The notes: a model not told the origin generated them from the sequence alone. Positions 18,426-28,924 are shown, numbered from the stretch's first letter. The stretch is DNA of 64,000 nt from Hymenobacter volaticus (GCF_022921055.1 NZ_CP095067.1:83289-147288); one strand, 5' to 3'. Translations and numbers: made by a program.

Positions 18426-21400
18426 TTATTGGCGCAGCAACTTGACGTGGGCCCGAGCTTTGGCCCCGCTTAGATGCAGATAGTAGAGTCCTTGGGTTGG
18501 CAGTTGCTGCGAGAAGTCGAAAGTCAAGGGCTGCCCGGTTGCCGAAACCGTGCGCTGGCCGCGGCTTAGAGTCGTGCCCAGTGAAGAGACCAAGGTGTAG
18601 GTGATTTCACCCTGAAAAGAAGCGGGCAGCTCGACGGTGACGCGGCCATCGGCAGATGGGTTGGGAAAGAGTTTGACTTGGTCGCTGTAGACCGGCGGTT
18701 TGGCCAAAGAAACGGTTGCCAGGGGCTCGCACTAGAGCGGGCAGCAACTGCTGGCAGGGCTTGATCTGCGCTCAGCACTTCGATGGCTGACACTTTGGGC
18801 TGATCTACGCCTGCTGCCCCAGGAGCGAAGGCCAACGAGAGCACGCCGTCATTGACAGTGACGGGGAAAGTTTCGGTGGTAGCTGTCAGCGGCCCTACCT
18901 TTTTTACAATGTCGTAGGCGCGGAGCACCGAGGCACCTTCCGCCGCGACGTCGAACAGGCGCTGGCCCGGGGCACTCCAGTACAGCTCAGCAAAGTGCAG
19001 CTTAACCGTGTACGGGCCATTGGGTACGGGCAGGCTGTAGACGAAATTGCCGTAACGCTCGGTCTGGTACAAGGCATCATCCTCAGTACCAGCAATAGGC
19101 TGGTCGGTGGCGAAGTCGGAGCCGCCGGCAAAGAACTGGTCGGCAGCAAAGCGGCCGAACGAGGTATTCAGCGCGTCCCCGCCGGCCTTAAGGCGCAACA
19201 CCGTCGTCGGCGCCACTTCCAGCACCTCAATGGCCGACACCTTGGGCTGGTCCACGCCGCCGGTGCCGGGAGTAAAGGCTAAGGTGAGCTGGCCGTCATT
19301 GACGGTGACGGGGAAGGTTTCGATGGTGGCCGTCAGCGGCCCTACTTTCTTGACGATGTCATAGGTATTAAGCACCGTCCTGCCTTCGGCCGCCACATCA
19401 AACACGCGCTGGCCGGTGCTGTTCCAGTAGAGTTCAGCGAAGTGCAGCTTGACGGTGTACTGGCCGTTGGGCACAGGCAGATTGTAGGTGAAGCGCCCGT
19501 AACGTTCCGTTTGGTACAAGGCATCATCTTCAGTACCAGCAATGGCTTGGTCGGTCGAGAAGACCGAGCCGCCCGCTGCGTACTGATCGGCGGCGAAAGT
19601 GCCCACGCTCGTGGTGAGTTGGCCGCTGCCAGCGTTGAGGCGCAGCACGGCCGTCGGGGTAGTGGTGCCTAAAGCATAGATCTCAATGGCCGAGACCTTG
19701 GCGTTGTCGACTCCGCCTTCGCTGGCTAACGAGCTAAAATCAAGATTGAGTTCGTCATCGGCTACGGTTACCGTGAAGCGCTCAGTGGTGGCGGTGTAGG
19801 CGCCTACTTTGCTATAGATGTCGTAATTGTCGAGCACCTTATTGCCTTCCGCGGCTACATCAAAGACGCGCTGGCCGGCCTGGGTGGCGTAGACCTCAGC
19901 AAAGTGGAGCACGACCTGGTACTGCTGGCCGCGGCTGACGGGGAAGGCATAGGAGAAGGCATTGCCGTAACGCTCGGTCTGATAGAGGGCGTCATCTTGC
20001 GTGCCGGCAATAGGCTGGTCAGTGGTGAAGGTAGTCCCGCCCGAGGCGTACCGATCGGCGGCGAAGGGACCCAGGGAGGTGGTGACTTGGTCACCGCCAG
20101 CATGGATGCGGTAGAGGGCCGTACCACTGGTGGGGGTAGCGGGGTTAACGATGAGCGTGGTCTGGCTGGCGGGGCTACGCAAGCCACCGTTATCAGTCAC
20201 CACCAAGCTGAATACGTACGTGCCGGCTACTAGTCCGCTGACAGTGGGCGCGGGCTCGGTGGGGCTGGAAAAGCTAGCCGAATTGGGTCCACTGACTTGC
20301 GTCCAACTGTAGCCAACAATCGAGCCGTCGGCATCGGTGCCTGAGCCACTCAGGCGGGTGCTGCTCGTGGGCAGGGTAATCGTTTGGGTGGGGCCCGCGG
20401 TGGCTACCGGGGCCTGGTTGGGAGGATTATTTTGCGCATAGGTGTAGACAATGATCTTGTCCTTGTCCGTTCCACCAAAGTTGTTGTTGATCAAGTAGAT
20501 CTTTTGCCCATCCGGGGAAACGGCAATGTCGCGGAGCCGACCATTGAGGGCTTGGTCGCCGCTGAAAAACGTTCTGGGATTCGGTTGGTCCAGCGTGGAA
20601 GGCGCCAAGGTGATGCCATCCGTATTTAGCTTGAACTGGTAGAGTTGCGGTTGCGTATTCGTTCCCGCTTTCAGGGTAACCACCAACAGGCTGTTGGTCC
20701 AGGCTGCAATGGCGCTATTGCCATAGTAGAGGCCGTCGGAGGGGCTACCGAGCACCAATCCGCCGAGTTGGGATTGGTGGGTTGCGGCACGGCGCACCAC
20801 GCGTAAAAAGCCGGTTTAAGCTGATCATTAGCAATCAAGGGGTGGGGCACGTACGCCTGAATGTAGGCCGCCTCGCCCGGGTAGTTGTTGTCCCCGTGGT
20901 AGCCCCGTACATTTTTCCAGCCGTAGTTCATGCCTTTGACGAGCACGTTGATTTCGTCGTCGGTCCGGTCGCCATGTTCGATGTCGTAGACCACGTTCTG
21001 GACGGGATTGTACATCAACCCTTGCGGGTTACGATGCCCGCGGGTGAAAAAGGAGTTGCCGGGAATGGGGTTGTCACTCGGTACGGTGCCATCGATGTTG
21101 AAGCGATGCACTTTCCCGTTTTTGGCGGCCGGATCCTGGGCCAGATTATTCGGATTGCTGGTCTGCGGCACATAGCAATCCGGGCTGTTGGCATCGGAAA
21201 TGCCGTTGTCGCCGGTGGTAAAGTACAGGAACGGAATCCCATTCTGCTTGATAGCTAAAAGCCGGCCACCTAAATGGTCGTAGCCCGTGGGCAGGTTTAG
21301 CACTAAATCCCGGTTGGCCACCACGCGTTGGCTGGTAGCATCCCAGGTTAAGCGCACGATTTTAAATTGCGTCTTCGGCGCCTGCGTCGTGCCACTGTTG

Positions 21401-21750
21401 TAGGAGTACACGTAGTAGACATAGGCGGTCGTGCTGGCAGAAAAATCGGGATGCAGGGCCAAGCCTAGGGTGCCGGTGCCAACGTTGGGCTGGAAGCAAT
21501 AAGGGGACTGCTCGAGCGGTGAACCGCTAAAGTAATCAGGTGCGGTATAGACGACGACTTTCTCTCCGGTTGTCGGATTAACTCGCGAAACGCGGCCCCC
21601 AGCTTCGGTCAACCACAGAAAGTTGTCGGGACCGTAGGTCATTTCCCAGGGCGTGGATAAGCCCGTGGGTAGCTCGGTGCGCATGAAGGTCTGCGCGGTA
21701 CTCTGGAAAGTGATGAACAAGCATCCCAGGAGTGTAAGAATTGCTTTCAT
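18426..21750 (-). CDS. Secreted PQQ-type sugar dehydrogenase with PKD, three malectin domains and T9SS sorting domain; two frameshifts
   Basis: With two bases restored this is one protein of about 1,100 residues. Order: signal peptide (MKAILTLLGCLFITFQSTAQ), a glucose/sorbosone-dehydrogenase-like six-bladed propeller ([46 protein letters not shown]), a PKD domain (about 20141-20416), three malectin-like domains (19667-20119, 19214-19651, 18767-19201), and a C-terminal sorting domain (KLFPNPSADGRVTVEL, then LPTQGLYYLHLSG). It is expected to cross the outer membrane by type IX secretion and act on or bind carbohydrate at the surface. The frame breaks in the G4 run 20741-20744 (restoring VAPSDGLYYG) and at G4 18722-18725 (restoring SPLATVSLAKPPVYSD); each needs one added base. 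The ATG at 21750 is the start. Confidence 0.85.
18767..20119 (-). repeat. Three tandem malectin-like domain repeats
   Basis: Three copies of ~145 codons in a row (19667-20119, 19214-19651, 18767-19201). Shared blocks in each are FAADx(Y/F), AGTxDDALYQTERYG, VxLHFAEx, GQRxFDVAAEG and KVSAIE. Copies two and three are most alike (for example KKVGPLTAT and PVTVNDG in both), so they reflect the more recent duplication. Such repeats are also prone to assembly collapse. Confidence 0.85.
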
Positions 21751-22122
21751 AGGCAATAAATGGTGAGAAATAGAGGCAGACGAGCGGGGATATGTAGCAG
21801 GTTATTACCCGAGCCTAGGAAGTAGGCTAATGAAAACAGCTAAATGTATAAGGAATAAATCATATTGCTGACCTGCCGACTGTTTCGCTTGGCTGGTCCT
21901 GTAGCTTGTAGCAGCAAGCAAAAGGAGGCCACCAATTATCTACGGCTCAGAGCGCGGCGTTATGCCGCGCGTACTTGGTCGAGCACAAAGCTCGCACCCG
22001 TTAACCCTGCGCCGTTCTATCCCGTGCTGCCCATAAGCTGCGCGCTACGCGTGCTTGGTAACTGCTTGTTTGCCAACCATGCTTTAGTACCCTTCGTTAG
22101 CACGTCCCTGCCGCAGCACCTC
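21751..22122. other. Gap upstream of the large secreted protein gene
   Basis: About 370 bases that should hold the promoter of the minus-strand secreted protein gene. No reading frame is supported. Confidence 0.35.
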
Positions 22123-22690
22123 TTAGACGAGCGAAGAACTGGTGCCCCGCATCCGGGCACGAATAAGTTGATAACCAAGCACGGCCCCAACCACCAATCC
22201 TACTCCCACGAGAAACTTTCCGCTTCTACTTTCTTTAACCTTACCAGTGGGTTGCAAGGCGTCAGCAATATGCCTCGCGATTTTCTGAGCATCCAAGCCG
22301 ATTTCTCGCATCACGCCGGTCAGGCCAATCCAGAACCCACAAAAGTACAATCCGTCCTGACCGAAATATTTCTGCTTGTTTACTCGGACTGTTAAATCAG
22401 TGATTCGGCTTTGCTCCACCACCAAGATGTTGGCATAGATCCGGTCATACCCAATGGCCGCCACGATAGCGTCAAACGCCATCGTTGAAATGAATCGTGC
22501 GGCCCATCGGTGGCCGCATAGCACTAAGCCGCTGGAACAGGAGTTCAGTAAAGGCCTAGGTGTGCAAGGCGTTGCCCACGTAAAGCACAACTGGGAGCAG
22601 GTCATGGGCGTGAACCGCGCACGGCGGGGTTATCGAGAAAGATATTGAAGAGAAACGGCCCCACCACCTACGAGCGGGTGGTGAGGAGCG
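22123..22690 (-). pseudogene. C-terminal remnant of an NAD(P)/FAD-dependent oxidoreductase
   Basis: The 3' part is open and reads AFDAIVAAIGYDRIYANILV, then QKYFGQDGLYFCGFWIG, GVMREIGLDAQKIARHIADA and a hydrophobic tail (KFLVGVGLVVGAVLGYQL). This is the final NAD(P)/FAD-binding segment of a flavoprotein monooxygenase-like enzyme. Upstream, the same protein continues in a second frame (HDLLPVVLYVGNALHT, stop, AFTELLFQRLSAMRPPMGRT) and then a third (GPFLFNIFLDNPAVR), so at least two frameshifts and one stop separate the pieces. The N-terminal FAD-binding half is missing. This is true decay, unlike the one-base breaks elsewhere. Confidence 0.55.
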
Positions 22691-22937
22691 GCTAGATATT
22701 GCACGATTAACCCGCAACCAATTGCGCCGCGCCTTGTAACCTGGTCCCGCGTAGGCGAGTTGGTACCGACTCAGGCCACTGGCAGGCTCCTAGTTCCCTA
22801 AACTGCTCGATAGCGGCTAGTAGCATAGGCATTCGCTTGGTATGCTACGGCCACTAGCTAGCAATTGCTCCCACTCCAAGCCAATAGTCTCAGATTCGGC
22901 TCCAACAAACAGGTTTGTGGGGTGGGCTCCAAAACAC

Positions 22938-22978
22938 AAGAACGTCCTGCCGAGACAGAGGCGCGGCAGGACGTTCTT
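22938..22978 (-). terminator. Hairpin terminator after the MBL-fold protein gene
   Basis: Perfect 15-bp stem (22938-22952 with 22964-22978) and an 11-base loop, 15 bases beyond the stop codon of the minus-strand gene at 22994-23782. Confidence 0.75.
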
Positions 22979-22993
22979 AGTTGTTGATTCACC

Positions 22994-23782
22994 TTACTTG
23001 GCCACCGGGTACCAGTTGCGCAGCCGAACGTCAATTTTCTTGTTGGCCGTGTTCACGGTTTTCTTGAAGCTGTCCACGTCGCTCAGACCGTTTTGGCCCC
23101 GGTAGTGGTAGGGGTACACGATGCCCGGTTTGAAGGCCAGTACACCCTGCGCAGCTTGATTCACGTCCATGGTGTACGGCAGGTTCATGCACACGAACGC
23201 CACGTCGATGCCCTGTAAGGCGCGCATTTCGGCAATGTCTTCGGTATCGCCAGACAGGTAGACGTTTTTGCCACCCAGGTTCAGCACGTAGCCATTACCT
23301 CGACCTTTGGGGTGCATCGCATCGGCCGCTTCGGGCAGGTTGTACATAGGAATAGCCGAAATAGTCATCCCGAGTGTGTCGAGCCGCTGGCCGTTGCTCA
23401 GGATGCGTACTTGCGATTTGTAGGTGGTTGGCAGCTGATCGGCCACTGCTTTAGGCACCACTAGTATGGCCTTACCAACTGAGAGGCCGGCCAGTGTCTT
23501 CGGGTCTAGATGGTCGCCGTGGATGTCGGTGATTAGGATGACACCGGGTGCGGCCAGCCCGGTATAGGCCGCTGCCCCGCCGTAAGGGTCCACATAAATG
23601 GTTTTCCCGTTCCACGTGAATACTACGCTGCCGTGCGTGATAGGCTGTACCGTGAGGGGACCTTTTTTGGTTGCAATCTGGTCGGCAGCCACGCGCGGCG
23701 CGGCCGTAGTGGTAGCGGTTTGCGCAGATGCCTGAACTGCAAAAGCCGCCAGCGCGGCCGTAAGGAGGAAAGTGAATTTCAT
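22994..23782 (-). CDS. Exported MBL-fold metal-dependent hydrolase (UPF0173-like)
   Basis: 262 residues from ATG at 23782 (MKFTFLLTAALAAFAVQASAQ, a clear signal peptide). The mature protein has the metallo-beta-lactamase-like fold of the UPF0173/L-ascorbate-lactonase-like group: VVFTWNGKTIYVDPYGG, the metal motif DIHGDHLDP, VYLSGDTEDIAEM, and YPYHYRG near the C-terminus. The first ligand of the usual HxHxDH motif is Asp here (D-I-H-G-D-H), as is common in this group (T/D-H-x-D-H). It should act in the periplasm on an unknown ester or lactone. It is a single-gene transcript with a terminator. Confidence 0.88.
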   Translation of the reverse strand: MKFTFLLTAALAAFAVQASAQTATTTAAPRVAADQIATKKGPLTVQPITHGSVVFTWNGKTIYVDPYGGAAAYTGLAAPGVILITDIHGDHLDPKTLAGLSVGKAILVVPKAVADQLPTTYKSQVRILSNGQRLDTLGMTISAIPMYNLPEAADAMHPKGRGNGYVLNLGGKNVYLSGDTEDIAEMRALQGIDVAFVCMNLPYTMDVNQAAQGVLAFKPGIVYPYHYRGQNGLSDVDSFKKTVNTANKKIDVRLRNWYPVAK

Positions 23783-24192
23783 CTGTTTTCTGCCTATTAA
23801 GTGAAGGTTTTTACTGGTAGCGCGACCCGTAGGAGCAGTAGCCACTATAAACCGTGGCAATAACCTTGTCGTACCGCACAAGTTCAGACTTCTGCCAAGC
23901 AACTATGCTCAGCAACCTAACTGACCATACATTTCAACCCTTCTACCCTCATGGTACTCAGTAGTTGAAATAAACTAGATGTCTTGCAATCGCATATGCT
24001 TTTGATGTCATGTAGGGGTTTGCTTAACATCACCGCCAGCTTCATTGGCTTTTCTAATCTTGCGTAGAGCAGCTTCTTGCTTGTTTCTGCGCCCGATGCG
24101 CACTTTTACGGGGTAAGCAGAAAGGTTCGGCAACCGCTACGTTCCTTCTTGGAATGAAATAAGAAGGCGGGAGGGTCGCGGTTAAAAAGTTG
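23783..24192. other. Intergenic gap
   Basis: About 410 bases upstream of the MBL-fold gene. No supported gene or structure. Confidence 0.35.
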
Positions 24193-24702
24193 TCAGGCGG
24201 TCGGGTTGGGGTCCCGCGGCAGGTAGACGGAAAACGTCGATCCAACCCCCAATTGACTTTGTACCTCCATATTCCCGCCTGCGTTGTGAACCATGTGCTG
24301 GATCATGTACAGGCCGATGCCCGCGCCCTCGACATGGTCGTGGAAGCGCTGGAACATGGTAAAGAGCTTGGGTAAGTACCCTGCGTCAAGTCCTAAGCCG
24401 TTGTCCTACACTTCCAGCACCGTGTAGCCCGGGCAGGAGTAGGTCCGTACGGCAACCTGGGCAGGGCGGTCGAAGGAGCGATACTGTAGCGCGTTGCGGA
24501 GCAGATGCTCCACGATCGTGCGCAGCTGCAGCGGGGCAAAGCAAATCGTAGGACAAGTCGTTAGCTCGACCGTCAGGTCAGCCTCGGAGGTTGTCAGTAG
24601 GGGGCCCAGCTCGTAGCGAACATCGTCGAGAAGGGTCATTACATCCACGGCTTCCGCGGGCTGCACGCGGGCCCGTTGCGATTTAGATAGGTCAAAAACC
24701 AC
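24193..24702 (-). pseudogene. Histidine kinase catalytic fragment with in-frame amber stop
   Basis: 170 codons in one minus-strand frame covering the end of a dimerisation region (QPAEAVDVMTLLDDVRYELG) and the HATPase domain: N box HLLRNALQYRSF, G1 box DNGLGLD, GAGIGLYMIQHMVH (G2) and VGSTFSVYLPRD. A TAG at 24406-24408 interrupts VLEV-stop-DNGLGLD exactly before the G1 box, where Gln or Glu is usual. A further stop lies just upstream of 24702, so the phospho-acceptor His region is absent. It abuts, head to head, a PAS fragment on the other strand. Confidence 0.7.
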
Positions 24703-24741
24703 GCGCTACGAGAAAAAAACGAGGATCTCTGCGCAGAGCAG

Positions 24742-25005
24742 GTGGCCTCAATAGTGCACGAGGGAGAACAGGCGCGCTTTCGCACGGTCTTCGAAAACTC
24801 CCCTTTAAGCCAAAAAATCATCACCCCCGACCTGACCATCCGGCAAGCCAATCAGGTGGTGGTTGAGATGTTGGGTTGTACTAGAGTGGAAGGCGTAGTG
24901 GGCCATAAAATCTTGGAGTTTGCCCATCCCGATCACCGCGCCGACTGGCAGCAACTACAAGAGCGCCTATGGGAGCATAAAATGCGGTTCGGCTGCGTTC
25001 CATAG
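24742..25005 (+). pseudogene. PAS domain fragment of a sensor kinase
   Basis: About 87 codons: a coiled helix (ARFRTVFENSPLSQKIITP) and PAS core (LTIRQANQVVVEMLGCTRVE, then HKILEFAHPDHRADWQQLQE), stopping at TAG after MRFGCVP, well before the PAS domain would end. The frame is open upstream to about 24678 without an ATG (TTRYEKKNEDLCAEQ). It lies back to back with the kinase catalytic fragment on the minus strand, which suggests the two once belonged to one PAS kinase split by inversion and deletion (inference). Confidence 0.55.
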
Positions 25006-25637
25006 TGTGAATGTAAACCAACGACACAACAAATAATTTATGCACGCGCACAAACGCTGCCGCGGGTAGCTTGCTGTCAAGCTGCTTAGCGTTTGTGTTA
25101 GGCCAGATTATAATCCTATGCCAGCAACACTCGCTCTATTGAACAAGTAGGGCTCAACATCCAATCAACGAAGAGAGCTATTTTGCCACTCAAAGAGCGT
25201 TGTTAGCCGTTAAGCATTGCTCCGAATTCAGAATCAGGCCCGTGGCCGTACAGGATTAAGCGGGTACACTCTGAAAGAAATTTCTTTCGGATCGATGCTT
25301 TAAAGCAGAATAAGGTAGACCTTGGCGGTGAAACTTAACCGCCGCTATTAAGCACTGTAACCGGAGCGGGTGCTGGCAAGCAGGCTTGCCACTAAGGCAA
25401 AGCTGGCAGATATTAAGTGTAGCCACTTAAAGGTCAAAACGGTAACATTCCCTCATGTTGCCTACGTAGTGGACATTCAAGAAAATGGAGTACCCAGACC
25501 GAGGTTTTGCCTATATAGTTGCTGTCTGACGGCTATTGCGATACCGGTCAGCAGTATTGCACCCTGTCCGAAAGGGTTGGCAGTAGTCCGGTTTTTCACC
25601 GTATTTGTATCTTTTCCGCTCCTCGTTAATCCTGCTC
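25006..25637. other. Gap upstream of the PAS histidine kinase
   Basis: About 630 bases. No supported coding frame; it must hold the promoter of the kinase gene at 25638. Confidence 0.35.
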
Positions 25638-26753
25638 ATGGCCTCCTTTCCCTCCGCCTTCTTTGAGAGCTTTTTGCAGCATGCTCACCAGGTCTTTTTT
25701 GTTTATGATACCGTTGCTGAACGTGTGTCCTACGTGAACCCCGCCTACGAACAGGTCTTGCACGGGCAGTGCACCCAAGTGAATGAAGAGCTATCGGGCT
25801 TGCTGGCACGCGTGCACCTCGACGACCGCGACCATGCTGCCGACTGCTGGCGGCGCTGGCAAGTCGGCCGGCTACTGGAGCCTTTCGAACTGCGCTTGAG
25901 CGGGGGCGAGGGCGAAGACCAGCACTTCTCTATCACCCCGCACCAACTGGTCGGGCCCGAGGGTCAGACGCAAGTGGGCGGCATGGTGGAAGACATCACG
26001 GCCACCAAGCGCATGCTCTGGCACGCCGACAAGTACAACTCAAAAAAGAACACTACGCTCGAAATTCTCTCCCACGATCTGGCCGGTCCCTTTGCTATGT
26101 TGCAGCAAATGAGCGACTACTTTCACGAAGCCATGGCCCCGCTGCAGAATCCTGAGTTGCTACGCATGGTCGAGCACATGCGGGTGCTGTGCGGCGACAG
26201 CGTCAACCTGATCCGCGACTTCGTGGACCACGAGTTTCTGGACTCGGTCAACGTGGAGCTCAAGCGCGAGCGGGTGGATCTGGTGGAAAAGTTGCGCTTG
26301 GTACTCGACCAATACCAGCAGGGCGAACCTTACGTGGGCAAGTCGTTTGTGTTTGAGGTCGCGCAGGAGCCGCTTTACGTGGAGTTGGACCAGAACAAAT
26401 TTATGCAGGTGGTCAACAACCTGCTCAGCAATGCGCTCAAATTCACCCCTGATGGCGGCACCATCACCGTTAGTGTAGTAAACCAAGCCGGTCAGGCCCT
26501 GGTAACTGTGGCCGATACGGGTATCGGTATTCCTGAGGCCCTACAACCGACCTTGTTCGAGAAGTTCACCAAGGCGCGCCGGCCGGGCTTGCGCGGGGAG
26601 CGCAGCACAGGTTTGGGCATGTCGATTATCAAGACCATTGTAGAATTGCATGAAGGCACCATCAGTTTCGAAAGCGCCGAAGGTGAGGGTACCACCTTTA
26701 GAATCGCGCTGCCTTTGCCGGATGCGGCCGTTGCCTCATCCGTGCCCGCATAA
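25638..26753 (+). CDS. PAS domain sensor histidine kinase
   Basis: 371 residues from ATG at 25638 (MASFPSAFFESFLQ). N-terminal PAS fold (FFVYDTVAERVSYVNPAYEQ to VGGMVEDITATKRM), a HisKA-type dimerisation helix with phospho-acceptor His in LEILSHDLAGPFAMLQQM, and a complete HATPase: N box FMQVVNNLLSNALKF, G1 VADTGIGIPE, F box LFEKFTKA, G2 GLGMSIIKTIVE. There is no signal peptide or membrane span, so it is a soluble cytoplasmic kinase. A stand-alone response regulator is encoded convergently 15 bases downstream, an obvious partner although on the other strand. Confidence 0.92.
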   Translation: MASFPSAFFESFLQHAHQVFFVYDTVAERVSYVNPAYEQVLHGQCTQVNEELSGLLARVHLDDRDHAADCWRRWQVGRLLEPFELRLSGGEGEDQHFSITPHQLVGPEGQTQVGGMVEDITATKRMLWHADKYNSKKNTTLEILSHDLAGPFAMLQQMSDYFHEAMAPLQNPELLRMVEHMRVLCGDSVNLIRDFVDHEFLDSVNVELKRERVDLVEKLRLVLDQYQQGEPYVGKSFVFEVAQEPLYVELDQNKFMQVVNNLLSNALKFTPDGGTITVSVVNQAGQALVTVADTGIGIPEALQPTLFEKFTKARRPGLRGERSTGLGMSIIKTIVELHEGTISFESAEGEGTTFRIALPLPDAAVASSVPA

Positions 26754-26768
26754 TCCATCCCGGAAGAG

Positions 26769-27191
26769 CTACGCCGCTGGCTCCGACGGAAAGTGCGTGT
26801 GCAGTAGCTCTTGAACTTTATCCGAGGTCAGGGGCTTGCTGATGAAACCCGCTACTAGGTTAAGCTGCTCGACGCGCTGCACGTCGCGCGGGTGCAGCGA
26901 AGTAGTAAGCATCACGATGACGATGGCCTGTTGCTCGACGAGCGGCAACTGCTGGTATTCTGTCAGGAACTCGATGCCGTTCATGCCGGGCATGTTTACG
27001 TCGAGCAGGATGAGTACCGGACAATTGGGCGTGGGCGGCAAGCAGTACTGGTTTAAGTTGCGTAGGGCCTGTTCGCCATCTTCCGCAACGAGGATGCGTT
27101 CGGCCACGCCTAAGCGGGTAAGCAGCGTGCGGTTAAGAAAATTAGTGGTTGTATCGTCGTCGATCAGTAGCACGCACGGCAAGGGCGTCAT
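26769..27191 (-). CDS. Single-domain response regulator
   Basis: 140 residues from ATG at 27191 (MTPLPCVLLIDDDTTTNFLN). A receiver domain only: acidic pocket IDDD, phospho-acceptor Asp in LILLDVNMPGMNGIEF, Thr in VMLTTS and Lys in GFISKPL. There is no output domain, so it probably passes a signal by protein contact, as in CheY-like or phosphorelay proteins. It is convergent with the PAS kinase gene, whose stop is 15 bases away, and likely works with it (inference). Confidence 0.9.
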   Translation of the reverse strand: MTPLPCVLLIDDDTTTNFLNRTLLTRLGVAERILVAEDGEQALRNLNQYCLPPTPNCPVLILLDVNMPGMNGIEFLTEYQQLPLVEQQAIVIVMLTTSLHPRDVQRVEQLNLVAGFISKPLTSDKVQELLHTHFPSEPAA

Positions 27192-27384
27192 CAGCAAAAG
27201 CGCGGGAAGAAGGTGAATACCCGGTGAAGCCACTTACGGCCCTTAGCACGGAAAGTAGACACGTAGTGCGAAGCCACACCAGAAAGCCCCCTGCTTGCGA
27301 CCAACCACCAGCAATTTTTACGCGGCCAATTCGCGCTTAATGCTGCCGAACTTATTGCACGGCAGCAAATACAAGTAAAGAATT

Positions 27385-28536
27385 TCAAGTTGCAGGCTTG
27401 GTTGGTTCGAGAGCTTCCCGGTGCCACTGTAGCTGACCAGCTAAGATGGTGGCTTGCGCGGTGAAAGTGGCATCAAATACACATAAATCGGCTCGGTAGC
27501 CCGGCGCCACCCGGCCTAGCTCGTGCGCTAACCCCAGGACCCGGGCCGGGTAGAGCGAGGCCATGCGCAAGCTCTCGGCCAACGAGAGCCCCACATGTTG
27601 CACACAATTGCGTACGGCACGTAGCAATGTCAACCCCGAGCCAGCCAGTGTGCCGCTGGCATCCACAAAATGGTCGGCTTGGCGGTAAAACGCGTAGGCG
27701 CCCTCCCCGCCCACATCGGTGGCATCACTGATAAGAAAGAGCCGCTCGCCCAGCAGCCGTTTGCTAATGCGCACGCTGGCATAGGCGCAGTGGCGTCCAT
27801 CAACGACGATGCTAGCGGGCACGGTTGGGTGGTCGTATATGGCACCCACTAAACCGGGTTCACGGCTAGTGAATGCCGACATGCCATTGAAAAGGTGAGT
27901 GGCCACTGAAAACCCGTGAGCGAAAGCGTCCATGCCCTGCTCGTACGTGGCGTTGGAATGTCCGGCCGATAGCACTACTCCGCTTGTGCGCAGCAGAGCC
28001 TGTTCGGCGGACCCTAGCACTTCGGGCGCCACGGTGAGTAGACGCACAGCCCCTTGGGTTTGGTGCAGAAAGGCGCGCAGGCTAACTAGTGTGGGCTCAA
28101 CCAAGTACGCGACCGGATGCACGCCTCGTTTAGCAGCACTCAAAAACGGGCCTTCCAGGTGCAGCCCCAACAAACCAGGCATCGTGGGCAGGGCCTGCCG
28201 AACGGCGGCGACGGCTTGCGCTAGGACAGCAGGCGTAGTGGTGGGCACGGTAGGCAAAAAACTGGTCGTACCGTGGTGCAACGTATGCTGACGCAGATGC
28301 GCTAAGGCAGATGACGACGGGGTTAGGCCAAAGGCGCTACCGCCACCGCCATAGACTTGTAGATCAACGAAACCGGGACAGACGAACTGTCCACGAGCAT
28401 CAACTTGCGGCACGCCTGCCGGTAGCTGCGAAGGGGGAAGCACGGCGCCAATGGTTTGCCCCTCGATGAGCACGGCATGCCCGGGTAAGTAGTCGTCTCC
28501 CGTATAGAGTTGGCAGTTCGTAAGTAGATAGGTCAT
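27385..28536 (-). CDS. nagA: N-acetylglucosamine-6-phosphate deacetylase
   Basis: 383 residues from ATG at 28536 (MTYLLTNCQLYTGDDYLPGH), the usual NagA length. Removes the acetyl group of N-acetylglucosamine 6-phosphate, giving glucosamine 6-phosphate for amino-sugar use and cell-wall recycling; cytoplasmic, amidohydrolase fold. Motifs: GFVDLQVYGGGG, the metal ligand Glu in LGLHLEGPFLS, His in SAGHSNATYEQ and VATHLFNGMSAF, and the catalytic Asp in FLISDATDVGGEG. A 58-codon upstream extension is possible but has no family similarity. No nagB or transporter is adjacent. Confidence 0.94.
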   Translation of the reverse strand: MTYLLTNCQLYTGDDYLPGHAVLIEGQTIGAVLPPSQLPAGVPQVDARGQFVCPGFVDLQVYGGGGSAFGLTPSSSALAHLRQHTLHHGTTSFLPTVPTTTPAVLAQAVAAVRQALPTMPGLLGLHLEGPFLSAAKRGVHPVAYLVEPTLVSLRAFLHQTQGAVRLLTVAPEVLGSAEQALLRTSGVVLSAGHSNATYEQGMDAFAHGFSVATHLFNGMSAFTSREPGLVGAIYDHPTVPASIVVDGRHCAYASVRISKRLLGERLFLISDATDVGGEGAYAFYRQADHFVDASGTLAGSGLTLLRAVRNCVQHVGLSLAESLRMASLYPARVLGLAHELGRVAPGYRADLCVFDATFTAQATILAGQLQWHREALEPTKPAT

Positions 28537-28924
28537 CGTCGTGGAGAGAGAACCACTAGCCCGTCCTTTGGTTGGGCAGGGGCCACACAGAAAGCGGTAA
28601 ATGCATTGCCAGGTGCAGCAACTGTACACGTCTAGAAAAGCACCGGCTAAATTATCCCTTAGTACTGGAAACGGCAGCTTCCATGTAAAATGTGAGGTAT
28701 AGATAACCATACTACAAAGGAACCTGGCCTGAGCTGCAGGTAGGAGTAGGGCAGAGCCTCACACCCACGTCTATCTGCTTCCTAGTTTGCCGCAGCGGCT
28801 GAAAATCCTCCTGGTGCACATTCTATGTGGCTTAGGGTAAATTCAGAAGAGGTATGTTAGTTATGATAGACTTTTTAGAGTAAGCTTATAAGGGCACCAC
28901 CACTGATTTGCCTACTGTGCCTGG
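28537..28924. other. Intergenic gap upstream of nagA
   Basis: About 390 bases without a supported gene; presumed nagA promoter region. Confidence 0.35.

Noticed and set aside
18767..20119. Assembly duplication as the sole origin of the malectin repeats
   Set aside because: The three copies differ at many residues along their length, so they are real diverged domains, although repeat number could still be wrong.
21865..22395. Plus-strand frame of 176 codons
   Set aside because: It lies opposite the flavoprotein remnant on the minus strand, which has clear protein similarity; the plus frame does not.
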